Shown: positions 25,196 to 34,532, counted from the first letter of the stretch. The stretch: DNA of 64,000 nt from Bog-756 sp963769765 (GCA_963769765.1 CAVYNA010000004.1:372001-436000); one strand, 5' to 3'. Made by a program: numbers and translations. The notes: generated by a model not told the origin, from the letters alone.

Positions 25196-25914
25196 GCGCC
25201 AAGTCCTCGCGGACCCCACGCGGCGGGACTGCCCGCGAGGTTGCGCGGTCGGTCAAGCACCACCCGCGGATCGACGTGGTCGGGGGTACGTCCCTGACCC
25301 TGCTCGTGCTCTCCTGCCACCTCGAGGACACCACCGGGATCGATCTCGCCTCGGGTGCGCTCGTCCGTGTCCGGGTCACCTGGCCGGACGATCACGGTCC
25401 CGACCTCGACCCCTTCGACGTGGTCGAGGTCCAGCTCGCCGAGGAGCCCGAGCGGGACGACCTCGCCCAACCCGAGGCGGTCACCGCCGACGGCCTGCCG
25501 CGCCACCTCGGTACCCTGCACGGACGGAAGGTGCGCCGACTGCTCCACCAGCTCGTCGCCCCTGCGGAGGAGCATGTGCTCGGCTTCCCGGGCGCCTCGG
25601 CGCCGTACTGGGAGTTCCGTGGGTTCCGTCCGTCCCTTGCCCTCATCGTGCCGTCCAAGGGCCCGGTGCTCTTCCGCCGGGTGGCCGACCGGTCGGTCTG
25701 GGCGCGCTTCGGTTGGGGACGGACCGACAACTGGCTCCCGCTCGAGGACCCGCGGACCGAGCGCGCCCTCGACATCGCGCGCCGCGACCGGCTTGCCGGC
25801 AAGGATCTCGCCGCCGCGCTCGGCTTCAAGCCCCACTATCTCGTCGCGGCGGTCTCGACGCCCCGCGAGGGCCACTGCTACAAGACGGTGCGCGCCCTCC
25901 TCCCGCGCGGCTGA
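25192..25914 (+). CDS. Conserved hypothetical protein
   Basis: A 240-residue soluble protein whose GTG overlaps the DUF255 stop (GTGA), so it is translationally coupled. The N terminus is basic. The middle contains LHGRKVRRLLHQLVAP and a tryptophan/arginine-rich APYWEFRGFRPSLALIVPSKGPVLFRR, and it ends LGFKPHYLVAAVSTPREGHCYKTVRALLPRG. It has no signal peptide, no membrane segment and no recognised catalytic motif. Coupling suggests a shared process with the DUF255 protein. Confidence 0.82.
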   Translation: MSAKSSRTPRGGTAREVARSVKHHPRIDVVGGTSLTLLVLSCHLEDTTGIDLASGALVRVRVTWPDDHGPDLDPFDVVEVQLAEEPERDDLAQPEAVTADGLPRHLGTLHGRKVRRLLHQLVAPAEEHVLGFPGASAPYWEFRGFRPSLALIVPSKGPVLFRRVADRSVWARFGWGRTDNWLPLEDPRTERALDIARRDRLAGKDLAAALGFKPHYLVAAVSTPREGHCYKTVRALLPRG

Positions 25915-25951
25915 GCCCGGGCGTGGGCCCGCTCGCCTACAGTCGACGGCG

Positions 25952-27121
25952 GTGACCGTCCCCGCCTCCTTCCCCACCCCGGTCTCGGTCGACCCGGTCC
26001 TGCCCGATTACGGTTCCGCCTGCATCGCGAACCTCGTGGGGGCGCTCGTCGGGCGGCGTGCGTCCGACGCGGACGGTCACGCCTGGCTTCCTGCGCTCAC
26101 CTCTGATGCCGAGCAGATCGTGCTGCTGGTGCTCGACGGACTCGGGTGGGAGCAACTGCGTGCGCGTCCGGGCCTCGCACCAACGCTCCAGTCCGCCCAG
26201 GGGATCGAGCGGCCGATCACCTCCGTCGCGCCGACCACGACAGCGACCGCGCTCACCTCGCTCACCACTGGTCGGAGGCCCAGCGAGCACGGGATCTTCG
26301 GGTATCGCGTGGCGGTCGACGGCGACGTCCTCAACGTCCTGCGCTGGACGCTCGGCAGCTGGCGTCCCCGCGATGCCCGCCGCATCGTGCCGGCCGCCGA
26401 CTTCCAGCACTTCCCGCCCTTCGAGGGAAACCCCGGTCCCACACCGGTCGTCTCCAAGGACGAGTTCGGGGGCACAGGGTTCACCGCCGCCCACCTCGGT
26501 GACTCACCGCTGCACGGCTACAAGGTGCTCTCCTCGCTGCCGGTGACCGTCGCCTCCCTCCTCGAGCAGGGTGAGCCGTTCGTGTACGCCTACTACGACG
26601 GGATCGACCGCGTCGCCCACGCCAACGGTCTCGGCGAGCTCTACGACGCCGAGCTGCGAGCGGTCGACCGACTGGTCGCCGACCTCGCGGGCGTCCTGCC
26701 GCCGGGGGCCGTGCTCGTCGTGACCGCCGACCACGGCCAGATCGACATCGGACCGAATGTCGAGCTCCTCGGTCGCGAGCTGATGGCCGGAACCAGCTTC
26801 CTCTCGGGCGAGGGGAGGTTCCGCTGGCTCCACGCGGTCGAAGGGGCCGAGGCCGACCTCATCGAGTGCGCTGCGGAGACCTACGCGGCAACGACGTGGG
26901 TCAAAGCGCGCGACGAGCTCGTCGACGACGGTTGGCTCGGCGGGCCGCCGGCCGACCGGCTCCTCGCCCGCCTGGGCGACGTGGCACTGATCCCCCACGC
27001 GCCGATCGCGTTCTTGGATCCGGCCGACACCGGCGAGAGCCGGCTCGCCGCGCGCCACGGGTCCCTCACGGTCGATGAGATGCTGGTTCCGCTCGTCGCC
27101 CTCGGAAGGAGCTCACCGTGA
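25952..27121 (+). CDS. Alkaline-phosphatase-superfamily nucleotide pyrophosphatase/phosphodiesterase
   Basis: A 389-residue metal-dependent phosphohydrolase of the type I phosphodiesterase/NPP group. Metal and nucleophile motifs are LLVLDGLGWEQL, SVAPTTTATALTSLTTGRRPSEHGIFGY (nucleophile Thr), YYDGIDRVAHANG and VVTADHGQIDIG. No signal peptide is evident. TACAGT at 25938-25943 ends eight bases before the GTG. Its stop overlaps the start of the proteasome activator gene (GTGA). Confidence 0.87.
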   Translation: MTVPASFPTPVSVDPVLPDYGSACIANLVGALVGRRASDADGHAWLPALTSDAEQIVLLVLDGLGWEQLRARPGLAPTLQSAQGIERPITSVAPTTTATALTSLTTGRRPSEHGIFGYRVAVDGDVLNVLRWTLGSWRPRDARRIVPAADFQHFPPFEGNPGPTPVVSKDEFGGTGFTAAHLGDSPLHGYKVLSSLPVTVASLLEQGEPFVYAYYDGIDRVAHANGLGELYDAELRAVDRLVADLAGVLPPGAVLVVTADHGQIDIGPNVELLGRELMAGTSFLSGEGRFRWLHAVEGAEADLIECAAETYAATTWVKARDELVDDGWLGGPPADRLLARLGDVALIPHAPIAFLDPADTGESRLAARHGSLTVDEMLVPLVALGRSSP

Positions 27122-27672
27122 CGCAACAAGGCAACGCCGGCGCCGACGGGCCGCTCCGGCCCGAGGTCGTCGATGGCCGCCCCCCGGTCGCGCTCCCGGT
27201 CTCCGGTCCTCCCGGGTCCACGGACGCAGACCAGGTGCTCGGGGGACCCGAAGGCGAGGAGGAGAGCGAGAACGAGTCCATCGAACGGCCGGCCAAGCTG
27301 CTCCGGATCGGTTCGATGGTCAAGCAGCTTCTCGAGGAGGTGCGCCAGGCGCCCCTCGACGAGGCGAGTCGGGGCCGACTCCGGGAGATCTACGAGCAGT
27401 CCATCCGAGAGCTCGCCGACGGCCTCTCCCCCGATCTCGCCGCCGAGCTGGACCGGATCTCGATCCCGTTCGACTCGCCGGTCCCCTCCGAGGCCGAGCT
27501 GCGGGTCGCCCATGCCCAGCTGGTCGGGTGGCTCGAGGGTCTCTTCCACGGCATCCAGGCCACCCTCGTGGCCCAACAGGTCGCCGCCCGCGCACAGCTC
27601 GACGAGATGCGCCAGCGGTCGCTCACGAGCGGACCGGATCCGACCTCGGGCCGGCCGGGCACCTACCTCTGA
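27118..27672 (+). CDS. bpa: Bacterial proteasome activator Bpa/PafE
   Basis: ATP-independent activator that opens the 20S proteasome gate for unfolded proteins. The 184-residue protein has a disordered acidic N terminus (1-60), then the helical core (ERPAKLLRIGSMVKQLLEEVRQAPLDEASRGRLREIYEQS, then AELRVAHAQLVGWLEGLFHGIQATLVAQQVAARAQL). Its C terminus, GTYL, is close to the GQYL proteasome-docking tail of mycobacterial Bpa. The GTG overlaps the upstream stop. It implies a 20S proteasome elsewhere in the genome. Confidence 0.88.
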   Translation: MTQQGNAGADGPLRPEVVDGRPPVALPVSGPPGSTDADQVLGGPEGEEESENESIERPAKLLRIGSMVKQLLEEVRQAPLDEASRGRLREIYEQSIRELADGLSPDLAAELDRISIPFDSPVPSEAELRVAHAQLVGWLEGLFHGIQATLVAQQVAARAQLDEMRQRSLTSGPDPTSGRPGTYL

Positions 27673-27839
27673 CCCTCCGGGTCGGGCGGCACCCGCCACG
27701 GTCTGACCTGACCGCTCCGAGTCGGATCCGACGGCTCTCCCGCCGCGCAGCGGCGCGCTAGGGTCGGAATCACATCACTGTCGTTCACCGGCGATGCCGT
27801 CGCCCCCGCCGCGGCGGCGCAGGAGGAACCCCGAAACCG

Positions 27840-30800
27840 TTGGGCACCCGCTCGTTCGCACACCTCCACACCCACACCGAGTTCTCGATGCTGGACGGCG
27901 CCGCCCGGATCGGAGAGCTCGTCGAGGCCGCCGTCGCCGACGGCCAGCCGGCGCTCGGGATCACCGATCACGGGAACATGTATGGGGTCCTCGACTTCTA
28001 CGCCGCTTGCCGCGACGCGGGCGTCAACCCGGTCATCGGCACCGAGGCCTACATGGCCGCGGAGTCGCGCCACGAGCGCCCGGTGCGCCGGGGAAAGCTC
28101 GACGACACCGGCGGCGACGTGGCCGGGGGCGAGAAGCTCTACTACCACCTCACGCTCCTGGCCGAGTCGGACGAGGGCTACCGCAACCTCCTCAAGCTCT
28201 CCTCTGCCGCGTACCTCGAGGGCTACTACTACAAGCCGCGCCTCGATTGGGAGCTGCTGGCCCGGCACAGCTCCGGGCTGATCGCGACGACCGGCTGTCT
28301 CGGTGGCGTGGTGCTCCAGGCGCTCCTCGCCGACGACCGCCTCAAAGCGGAAACCCTGGCCGGACGCCTCCAGGACATCTTCGGCCGCGACAACCTCTTC
28401 GTCGAGGTCCAAGATCACGGGCTCCCCGAACAGCACAAGACGAATCCCGCGCTCGTGGAGATCGCACGCAAGCTCGGTGCGCCGCTGCTCGCCACCAACG
28501 ACAGCCACTACACCCACCGCGAGGACCACGTCGCGCACGACGCACTTCTCTGCGTGCAGACCGGGGCGCTCATCGACGACCCGAAGCGGTTCAAATTCGA
28601 GGGCGAGGAGCACTATCTGAAGTCGGCGGCCGAGATGCGCCACCTCTTCACCGAACTGCCCGAGGCCTGCGACAACACGCTGCTCATCGCGGAGCGGGCC
28701 TCCGTCACGATCGACTTCGGCAGACCGAGCCTGCCGCGATTTCCGGTGCCGGACGGCTTCGAGGGTGCGACCTACGAGGGGCGCGCCACCTCGTACCTCC
28801 GTGAGCTCAGCATCGAGGGAGCGAAGGAGCGGTACGGCGCGCCACTGCCCGCGGACGTCATGACGAGGCTCGACTACGAGCTCGGGGTCATCGCGGAGAT
28901 GGGCTTCGCCGCCTACTTCCTCGTGGTCTGGGACCTCATCCGGTATGCGCGCTCACGCGGGATCAGGGTCGGCCCGGGGCGCGGCTCGGCGGCCGGCTGC
29001 TGTGTGGCCTACTGCCTTCGCATCGTCGACCTCGATCCCATCCGGTACGACCTCCTCTTCGAACGGTTCTTGAACCCCGGCCGCGTCCAGATGCCCGACA
29101 TCGACATGGATTTCGACGAGCGCTACCGCGGCGAGATGATCCGGTACGCCGCGGAGCGCTACGGCTCGGACCACGTCGCGCAGATCGTCACGTTCTCGAC
29201 GATCAAGGCCCGGGCCGCCGTGCGGGACGCTTCCCGGGTGCTCGGCTTTCCCTATGTCGTCGGTGACCGCATCGCGAAGGCCATGCCGCCGCTGCTGATG
29301 GGTCGCGACACGCCGCTCGCCGCGTGCCTCACCAGGACCGAGGGCATGGAGGACGGCTACGCGGCCGCGGCCGAGCTCCGCACCATGTACGAGACCGATC
29401 CCGAGGCCAAGCGGGTCATCGACGTGGCCAAGGGTCTCGAGGGCCTCCGCCGTCAAGACGGGATCCACGCCGCGGCGGTGGTCATCACCGACCAGCCGCT
29501 CACCGAGTACGTGCCGATCCAGCGCAAGCCGGACGGCGCCAATCCCGAGGACGCCCCGGTGGTCACCCAGTACGAGATGCACGGGGTCGAGGATCTGGGC
29601 CTGCTCAAGATGGACTTCCTCGGGCTGCGCAACCTCTCGGTGATCGAACGGACCCTCGACCTCATCGAGCACATCACCGGGCGGCGGCCGGACATCGACC
29701 GCATCCCGCTCGACGACCCGGCCACCTACGAGATGCTCCAGCACGGCGACTCGATGGGCGTCTTCCAGCTCGAGGGCGGCCCCATGCGCTCGTTGATGCG
29801 GTCGCTCGCACCCACCTGCTTCGACGACGTCGCCGCGCTCGTCGCCCTCTACCGCCCAGGGCCGATGGCGGCCAACATGCACCGCGACTATGCCGACCGG
29901 AAGAACGGGCGCCAGCGGGTCACCTACCTCCACCCCGACCTCGAGGAGATCCTCGCCGACACCTACGGGCTCATGATCTACCAGGAGTCGGTGATGCGGG
30001 TGGCCCAGAAGTTCGCCGGCTACACGCTCGCCGAGGCGGACAACCTCCGGAAGGCCTGCGGCAAGAAGATCCGCTCGCTGATCCAGGCCGAGCGCGAGAA
30101 GTTCGTCGAAGGTTGCGTCGCACAGGGATATGGGGAACCGCTCGGGACTGCGCTCTTCGACATCATCGAGCCCTTCGCCGACTACGCGTTCAACAAGTCG
30201 CACTCCTACGGCTACGGGTACATCGCCTATCAGACGGCGTGGCTCAAGGCGCACCACCCCGTCGAGTACCTGGCGAGCCTGCTCACGTCGGTGAAGGACA
30301 ACAAGGACAAGACCGCCGTCTACCTCGCCGAGTGCCGCGCGCTCGGGATCGAGGTCCTCGTCCCCGACGTGAACCGCTCGCTCTCGGAATTCGCTCCCGA
30401 CCCGACCGGTGGCTCGGGGACCGCCCGTCAAGGCGCGGGCCGCGGTGCGATCACCTTCGGGCTCGCAGCCGTGCGCAACGTCGGCGAGGGCCTCGTTGCC
30501 CACATCGTGGCCGAGCGGGAACGCAACGGGCCCTTCACCGACTTCTACGACTTCTGCCAGCGAGTCGACCCCCAGGTCCTCAACAAGCGGACCATCGAGT
30601 CGCTGATCAAGGCGGGCGCCTTCGACTCGCTGGGCCACCCCCGCCAAGGTCTCTGCCTCGTCTTCGAGGAGATCGTCGACCGCACGCTCGAGCGACGACG
30701 CGAGCACGAAGCCGGGGTCGTCTCGCTGTTCGCCTCGCTCGAACCGGTCACCGACGGCGGCGCCGGCGGTTTCGCCGACACGAGGATCGCCGTCCCGGAC

Positions 30801-31448
30801 TCGGAGTTCACCAAATCGCAGCGGCTCGCCTTCGAAAAGGAGATGCTCGGCCTCTACATCTCCGACCACCCGCTGATGGGCCACGAGACCGCACTGTCCC
30901 GCCTGACCGACTGCGGCCTGGCCGAGCTGCGCGACCTCGATCCGGAGGCTCTCCAGGGCGCGACGGACGGGCAGGTCCGCCTGCTCGGCGGCGTGGTCAC
31001 CGAGCTTTCGCGCCGGTACACGAAGAAGGGCGACCTCATGGGCACCTTCGTCCTCGAGGACCTCGACGCCTCCGTCGAGGCGTTCGTCTTCCCGAAGACG
31101 ATGGCCGAGTACGGGGCGCTGCTCGATGACGACGCCGTCGTGGTGGTGAAGGCCCGGCTCGACCTCCGGGACGACCGGCTGAAGCTGGTCTGCATGGAGG
31201 TCCGTCGGCCCGAGCTCGTAGCAGACGACTGCAACGACCTCTCGATCAGCCTGCCGATCGGCCAGCTGACCGACCGGACGGTCGACGGGCTGAAACGCCT
31301 GCTCGCGGAGCATCCTGGCGACTCTCCGGTGTTTCTGCGGGTCGGCGAGAAGGTGCTGCGCCTGCCTCCGGAGTTCAACGTCGACAGCCGCCATGGGCTG
31401 GTCGGCGAGCTCCGGGTGCTGCTCGGGCCCAACGCCGTCCTGGGCTGA
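27840..31448 (+). CDS. dnaE: DNA polymerase III subunit alpha
   Basis: Replicative C-family polymerase. The 1202-residue protein starts with a PHP domain (FAHLHTHTEFSMLDGA) with intact metal residues, followed by the palm with catalytic PDIDMDFD at about 419-426 and GPGRGSAAGCCVAYCL. Fingers (KACGKKIRSLIQAEREKF), tandem HhH, the OB domain (VRLLGGVVTELSRRYTKKGDLMGTFVLEDL) and a C-terminal tail follow. The start is a TTG at 27840 with AGGAGG at 27821-27826, an unusually long spacer. Length and domain order fit the main DnaE1, not the error-prone DnaE2. Confidence 0.97.
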   Translation: MGTRSFAHLHTHTEFSMLDGAARIGELVEAAVADGQPALGITDHGNMYGVLDFYAACRDAGVNPVIGTEAYMAAESRHERPVRRGKLDDTGGDVAGGEKLYYHLTLLAESDEGYRNLLKLSSAAYLEGYYYKPRLDWELLARHSSGLIATTGCLGGVVLQALLADDRLKAETLAGRLQDIFGRDNLFVEVQDHGLPEQHKTNPALVEIARKLGAPLLATNDSHYTHREDHVAHDALLCVQTGALIDDPKRFKFEGEEHYLKSAAEMRHLFTELPEACDNTLLIAERASVTIDFGRPSLPRFPVPDGFEGATYEGRATSYLRELSIEGAKERYGAPLPADVMTRLDYELGVIAEMGFAAYFLVVWDLIRYARSRGIRVGPGRGSAAGCCVAYCLRIVDLDPIRYDLLFERFLNPGRVQMPDIDMDFDERYRGEMIRYAAERYGSDHVAQIVTFSTIKARAAVRDASRVLGFPYVVGDRIAKAMPPLLMGRDTPLAACLTRTEGMEDGYAAAAELRTMYETDPEAKRVIDVAKGLEGLRRQDGIHAAAVVITDQPLTEYVPIQRKPDGANPEDAPVVTQYEMHGVEDLGLLKMDFLGLRNLSVIERTLDLIEHITGRRPDIDRIPLDDPATYEMLQHGDSMGVFQLEGGPMRSLMRSLAPTCFDDVAALVALYRPGPMAANMHRDYADRKNGRQRVTYLHPDLEEILADTYGLMIYQESVMRVAQKFAGYTLAEADNLRKACGKKIRSLIQAEREKFVEGCVAQGYGEPLGTALFDIIEPFADYAFNKSHSYGYGYIAYQTAWLKAHHPVEYLASLLTSVKDNKDKTAVYLAECRALGIEVLVPDVNRSLSEFAPDPTGGSGTARQGAGRGAITFGLAAVRNVGEGLVAHIVAERERNGPFTDFYDFCQRVDPQVLNKRTIESLIKAGAFDSLGHPRQGLCLVFEEIVDRTLERRREHEAGVVSLFASLEPVTDGGAGGFADTRIAVPDSEFTKSQRLAFEKEMLGLYISDHPLMGHETALSRLTDCGLAELRDLDPEALQGATDGQVRLLGGVVTELSRRYTKKGDLMGTFVLEDLDASVEAFVFPKTMAEYGALLDDDAVVVVKARLDLRDDRLKLVCMEVRRPELVADDCNDLSISLPIGQLTDRTVDGLKRLLAEHPGDSPVFLRVGEKVLRLPPEFNVDSRHGLVGELRVLLGPNAVLG

Positions 31449-31496
31449 CCGCCCGCCCGCCGGGGGTCCGGATAGGACAGACGCCTGCAAATCCCG

Positions 31497-31502
31497 TAAA
31501 AT
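31497..31502 (+). promoter_or_regulatory. Candidate -10 box upstream of the 31621 gene
   Basis: TAAAAT stands out in an AT-rich patch (31487-31507) of a very GC-rich region, about 120 bases before the next start codon. AGGACA at 31474-31479, 17 bases upstream, could serve as a weak -35. This would give that gene a leader of about 110 bases. Confidence 0.4.
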
Positions 31503-31620
31503 CTTTGGACGGCTCCTGGCGTGGAGGCCCGCAGTCCGCCCGACCACGCGGTCCGGCAGGGGGTGGGGGATCCACGACAGACCCGGGCCGGCGGCTCTCG
31601 CCGCAGGGAAACCGAGGAGT

Positions 31621-32307
31621 ATGGAACGCCACATGTCCATCCAGGTCGAGACCAAGGATTGCACGTCGATCAGTGACGCAGAGCTGGCCGAGATGGCCGA
31701 TCTGTGCGCCGAGCGGGAACCCCGATTCGACATCGGATTCCTCTCGAAACAGAGAGAGGAGTGGGTGCTCGTCACCCGGGCGCGCGAGGGTGCGAAGCTG
31801 CGCGGGTACTCCTTCTCGACCCTCGAGCGCATCGGCGGCACACCATCGCTGCTGATCGGACTGGCCACCGTCGACCGGACCTCGCGTGCCGACACGGTGC
31901 TGCGGGCCATCATGGGCGACAAGTACCGTCGTGCCCTGCTCGCCTTCCCCGACGAGGACGTCCTCATCGGCACACGCCTGCTGGCTGCTGACGGCTTCCG
32001 GGCGCTCTCCGGCCTGAGCGACGTGGTGCCGGGGTCTGGGCGCAAGGCCACCGGTGAGGAGCGTGCCTGGGGTCGGCGCCTGGCAAAGCGCTTCGGCGCC
32101 GACGGTCGCATCGACGATCGCAGCTTCGTCCTCGCGGGTGACGGCGGTGAGGCCGGCGGATTCGACTTCGCCAGCCCGAAGAGCCAGCCGTCGACCGAGC
32201 TCGTGGAGTTCTTCGCAGAGGTCGATCCGACCTGTGGAGCGCGGCTCGTGGCCTTCGGCTGGGCGATGGCCGAGGACCTGGCCGCGGGAAAGCTCGGGAG
32301 CCGCTGA
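31621..32307 (+). CDS. Hypothetical protein of unknown family
   Basis: About 228 residues, soluble, with good codon bias. The N-terminal half (ISDAELAEMADLCAEREPRFDIGFL, then LRGYSFSTLERIGGTPSLLIGLATVDR) alternates helix and strand in a way that recalls GNAT acyltransferases. No acetyl-CoA loop is clear, so this is only a suggestion. Two ATGs (31621, 31633) flank the optimum spacing from GAGGAG at 31613-31618. A long leader separates it from dnaE. No function is assigned. Confidence 0.75.
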   Translation: MERHMSIQVETKDCTSISDAELAEMADLCAEREPRFDIGFLSKQREEWVLVTRAREGAKLRGYSFSTLERIGGTPSLLIGLATVDRTSRADTVLRAIMGDKYRRALLAFPDEDVLIGTRLLAADGFRALSGLSDVVPGSGRKATGEERAWGRRLAKRFGADGRIDDRSFVLAGDGGEAGGFDFASPKSQPSTELVEFFAEVDPTCGARLVAFGWAMAEDLAAGKLGSR

Positions 32308-32389
32308 ACCGACTGGCCTCCTCCACTCCGGCATCGACCCGGGTGAGGGATCAGCCCGCCGAGCGCTGGCCAGGCAATAGCATGGGCTC

Positions 32390-32839
32390 GTGAAGGTCTC
32401 GACTCGCGGTGACTACGCCAGTCGCGCCCTCCTCTCGTTGGCCCTCCACTCCGACGGGGAGGGTCCGACCGCGGTCCGCGACATCGCGGAGCGCACCGGG
32501 CTCCCCCAGCCGTACCTCGAGCAGATCCTCCTCGCGCTCAAAGGGGCCGGGCTGGTGCGTTCGAAGCGCGGTGTGGGCGGCGGCTACGTGCTCGCGCGTC
32601 CGCCGGAGGAGATCACCCTCTCCCAGATCGTCTCGGCGGTCGACGGTCCGATCGTGGCCGGCGACTTCGGCCTCCCACACGAGAACGGCGCCTGCGACCA
32701 CGAGGGCCAGTGCGTGCTCTTGAGCGTCTGGGCCGACGTGGGCGAGTACATGCGCACCCACCTCGACTCGTTCACCCTCGCCGATATGGTGGCCCGGGCA
32801 CGCGGTCAGGTTCCCACGCTCCGCCGCACGGCAGGCTGA
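32390..32839 (+). CDS. Rrf2 family transcriptional regulator
   Basis: A 149-residue winged-helix regulator. The N terminus MKVSTRGDYASRALLSLALH, the recognition region PQPYLEQILLALKGAGLVRSKRGVGGGYVLARPPEEITLSQIV and a C-terminal helix are typical of Rrf2/IscR. Only two cysteines (CDHEGQC) occupy the usual three-cysteine cluster region, so it may sense iron-sulfur or redox state through a modified site. The GTG start has a TAGCAT box six bases upstream. No isc/suf genes are adjacent. Confidence 0.88.
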   Translation: MKVSTRGDYASRALLSLALHSDGEGPTAVRDIAERTGLPQPYLEQILLALKGAGLVRSKRGVGGGYVLARPPEEITLSQIVSAVDGPIVAGDFGLPHENGACDHEGQCVLLSVWADVGEYMRTHLDSFTLADMVARARGQVPTLRRTAG

Positions 32840-32846
32840 CCGCCGG

Positions 32847-33431
32847 TCAGGGGTCGACGCACTGGTTCCATTCGCGCACCACCGGCTGTTCGCGCTCCCA
32901 ACCGAGGATGCTCAACGAGGCGGGACCGAGCACCAGGTACCGGCCGGCCTCTGCCGGAAGCCCGACCCACCGGGCGGCGAGCACCCGGAGCACGTGCGCG
33001 TGGGCGATGCAGGCCACGTCGCCCTCGGTCGACCGCACCCTGGCGACGATCCGATCGGCCCGGACACCCACGTCGGCGACGCGCTCCCCGCCCGGGGTGC
33101 CGTCGTCGAAGAGGCTCCACCCCGGCCGTTCGCGGCGGATCTCCGCGGTGGTTCGGCCCTCGTAGGAGCCGTAGTCCCACTCGAGAAGATCGGGGTCGTC
33201 CACGCAGAACTCACCGAGGCCGAGGAGCTCGGCGGTCTCGTGCGCCCGCAGGAGCGGACTCGTGAGCACGAGTGCGAAGCGGAATCGTTCGACGACAGGC
33301 CGCACCGCTCGGACCTGGGCGGCGCCCTCGGCCAGGAGGGGCAGCTCGGTCCGGCCGGTGTGCCGCCCCTCGCGGCTCCAAGCGGTCTCGCCATGTCGGA
33401 CGAGGACGCATCGCTGATCCGGCGCTGACAT
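32847..33431 (-). CDS. Histidine phosphatase family protein
   Basis: A 194-residue phosphoglycerate mutase-like phosphatase. The catalytic RHGE motif is in VLVRHGETAWSREGRHTG. SPLLRAHETAELLGL, WDYGSYEGRTTAEI (conserved Glu) and CIAHAHVLRVLAARWVG (second His, here AHAH) complete the site. The start is the ATG at 33431. It is convergent with the Rrf2 gene (7 bases apart) and divergent from the sigma factor. Substrate unknown; acid phosphatase and alpha-ribazole phosphatase are possibilities. Confidence 0.87.
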   Translation of the reverse strand: MSAPDQRCVLVRHGETAWSREGRHTGRTELPLLAEGAAQVRAVRPVVERFRFALVLTSPLLRAHETAELLGLGEFCVDDPDLLEWDYGSYEGRTTAEIRRERPGWSLFDDGTPGGERVADVGVRADRIVARVRSTEGDVACIAHAHVLRVLAARWVGLPAEAGRYLVLGPASLSILGWEREQPVVREWNQCVDP

Positions 33432-33563
33432 CCGGTCAGCCGAGCACGCCGACCGGGAGTGCCGCAACTGGACCTGGCATGGAATGGACCGGATCGAGGT
33501 GGTGTTGTACCTGCCGTCCACCCCTATGAGGACCGACGCACAGACAGACCAACAAGGAGCGGG

Positions 33564-34499
33564 ATGGCGACGAGCACGATGACCAGGGCCACCACGAGAC
33601 CCTCCGAGCGGACCACGGGGTCCTCCGAAGGGCGACCGCGCACCGCGCGTCGGGGCGCCCCCGCCCGCAGCCGGAGCGCGGACGCGGACAGTCTGGGCCT
33701 GTTCCTCCGCGACCTCGACCAGCACCCCCTTCCCGACCACGACGCCCAGACCGAACTGGCCAAGCGGGTCGCTGCAGGCGACGACGCTGCGCGGCGCGAG
33801 ATGGTCGCCTCCAACCTCCGCCTCGTCGTGCACTGGGCCCGCCGCTACCAAGACCGCGGGGTCGACCTCGCCGACCTCATCCAGGAGGGGACCTTCGGCC
33901 TGATGCGGGCGGTCGACAAGTTCGACTGGGAGCGGGGATTCCGCTTCTCCACCTACGCGACCTGGTGGATCCGCCAGGCGCTCCAGCGGGCCGTGCAACA
34001 GCACGGACGCACGATCCGACTCCCCATGGAGGTCGCCGAGCGCAACCAGCAGGTCGATGCCGCGCTCTGGGAGCTCACCCATCAGCTGCAGCGCCCACCG
34101 ACCGACGACGAGCTTGACGAGGTCACCAACACGAACGCCGACGTGCGCTCCGATCTCTCTCAGGTCGCGCGGGTGGTGGCCAGCCTCGACCAGCCGGCAA
34201 CGGCCGATTCCTCTGCGACCCTCGGCGACCTGGTCTCGACCGACCTGAGCGAGTTCGAAGACGAGGTGGCCTCGGAGCTCACGCTCGACCTGGTGCGCCA
34301 GGCGGTCGACCGGCTCAGCGAGCTGCAACGCCAGGTCATCAGGCACCGGTTCGGGTTCGACGGGAGCGATCCGGCCTCCCTGCAGACCACGGCCGAGCGG
34401 CTCGGCATCGGCGTCCGCAAGGTGCGCCAGGCCGAGGCGGAGGCCCTCGAGCTGCTCTCTGACAGCGAGATGCTCGAAGCCGCGCACGAGGCGGCCTGA
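33564..34499 (+). CDS. RNA polymerase sigma factor, sigma-70 group 2-like
   Basis: A 311-residue sigma factor. Region 1.2 is SADADSLGLFLRDLDQHPLPDHDAQTELAKRVAAGD. Region 2 includes NLRLVVHWARRYQDRGVDLADLIQEGTFGLMRAVDKFDWERGFRFSTYATWWIRQALQRA, and region 3 starts TIRLPMEVAE. Region 4 ends with LQTTAERLGIGVRKVRQAEAEAL. Without a long region 1.1 it resembles SigB/HrdB-type group 2 factors. AAGGAG precedes the ATG. The divergent neighbour is the phosphatase gene. No anti-sigma gene is adjacent. Confidence 0.9.
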   Translation: MATSTMTRATTRPSERTTGSSEGRPRTARRGAPARSRSADADSLGLFLRDLDQHPLPDHDAQTELAKRVAAGDDAARREMVASNLRLVVHWARRYQDRGVDLADLIQEGTFGLMRAVDKFDWERGFRFSTYATWWIRQALQRAVQQHGRTIRLPMEVAERNQQVDAALWELTHQLQRPPTDDELDEVTNTNADVRSDLSQVARVVASLDQPATADSSATLGDLVSTDLSEFEDEVASELTLDLVRQAVDRLSELQRQVIRHRFGFDGSDPASLQTTAERLGIGVRKVRQAEAEALELLSDSEMLEAAHEAA

Positions 34500-34515
34500 C
34501 CGACTGGCGCGACCC

Positions 34516-34532
34516 GCACCGAACTCCGGTGC
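34516..34532. terminator. Candidate bidirectional terminator hairpin
   Basis: GCACCG and CGGTGC form a perfect 6-bp stem around AACTC between the convergent sigma factor and rluD genes. There is no T-run, as is common in high-GC actinobacteria, so the call rests on position and symmetry. Confidence 0.4.

Noticed and set aside
28953..32111. A reading frame of over 1,000 codons antisense to dnaE and its downstream gene
   Set aside because: It mirrors the dnaE codon pattern, has no recognised domain, and crosses intergenic sequence. High-GC genes routinely leave antisense frames open.
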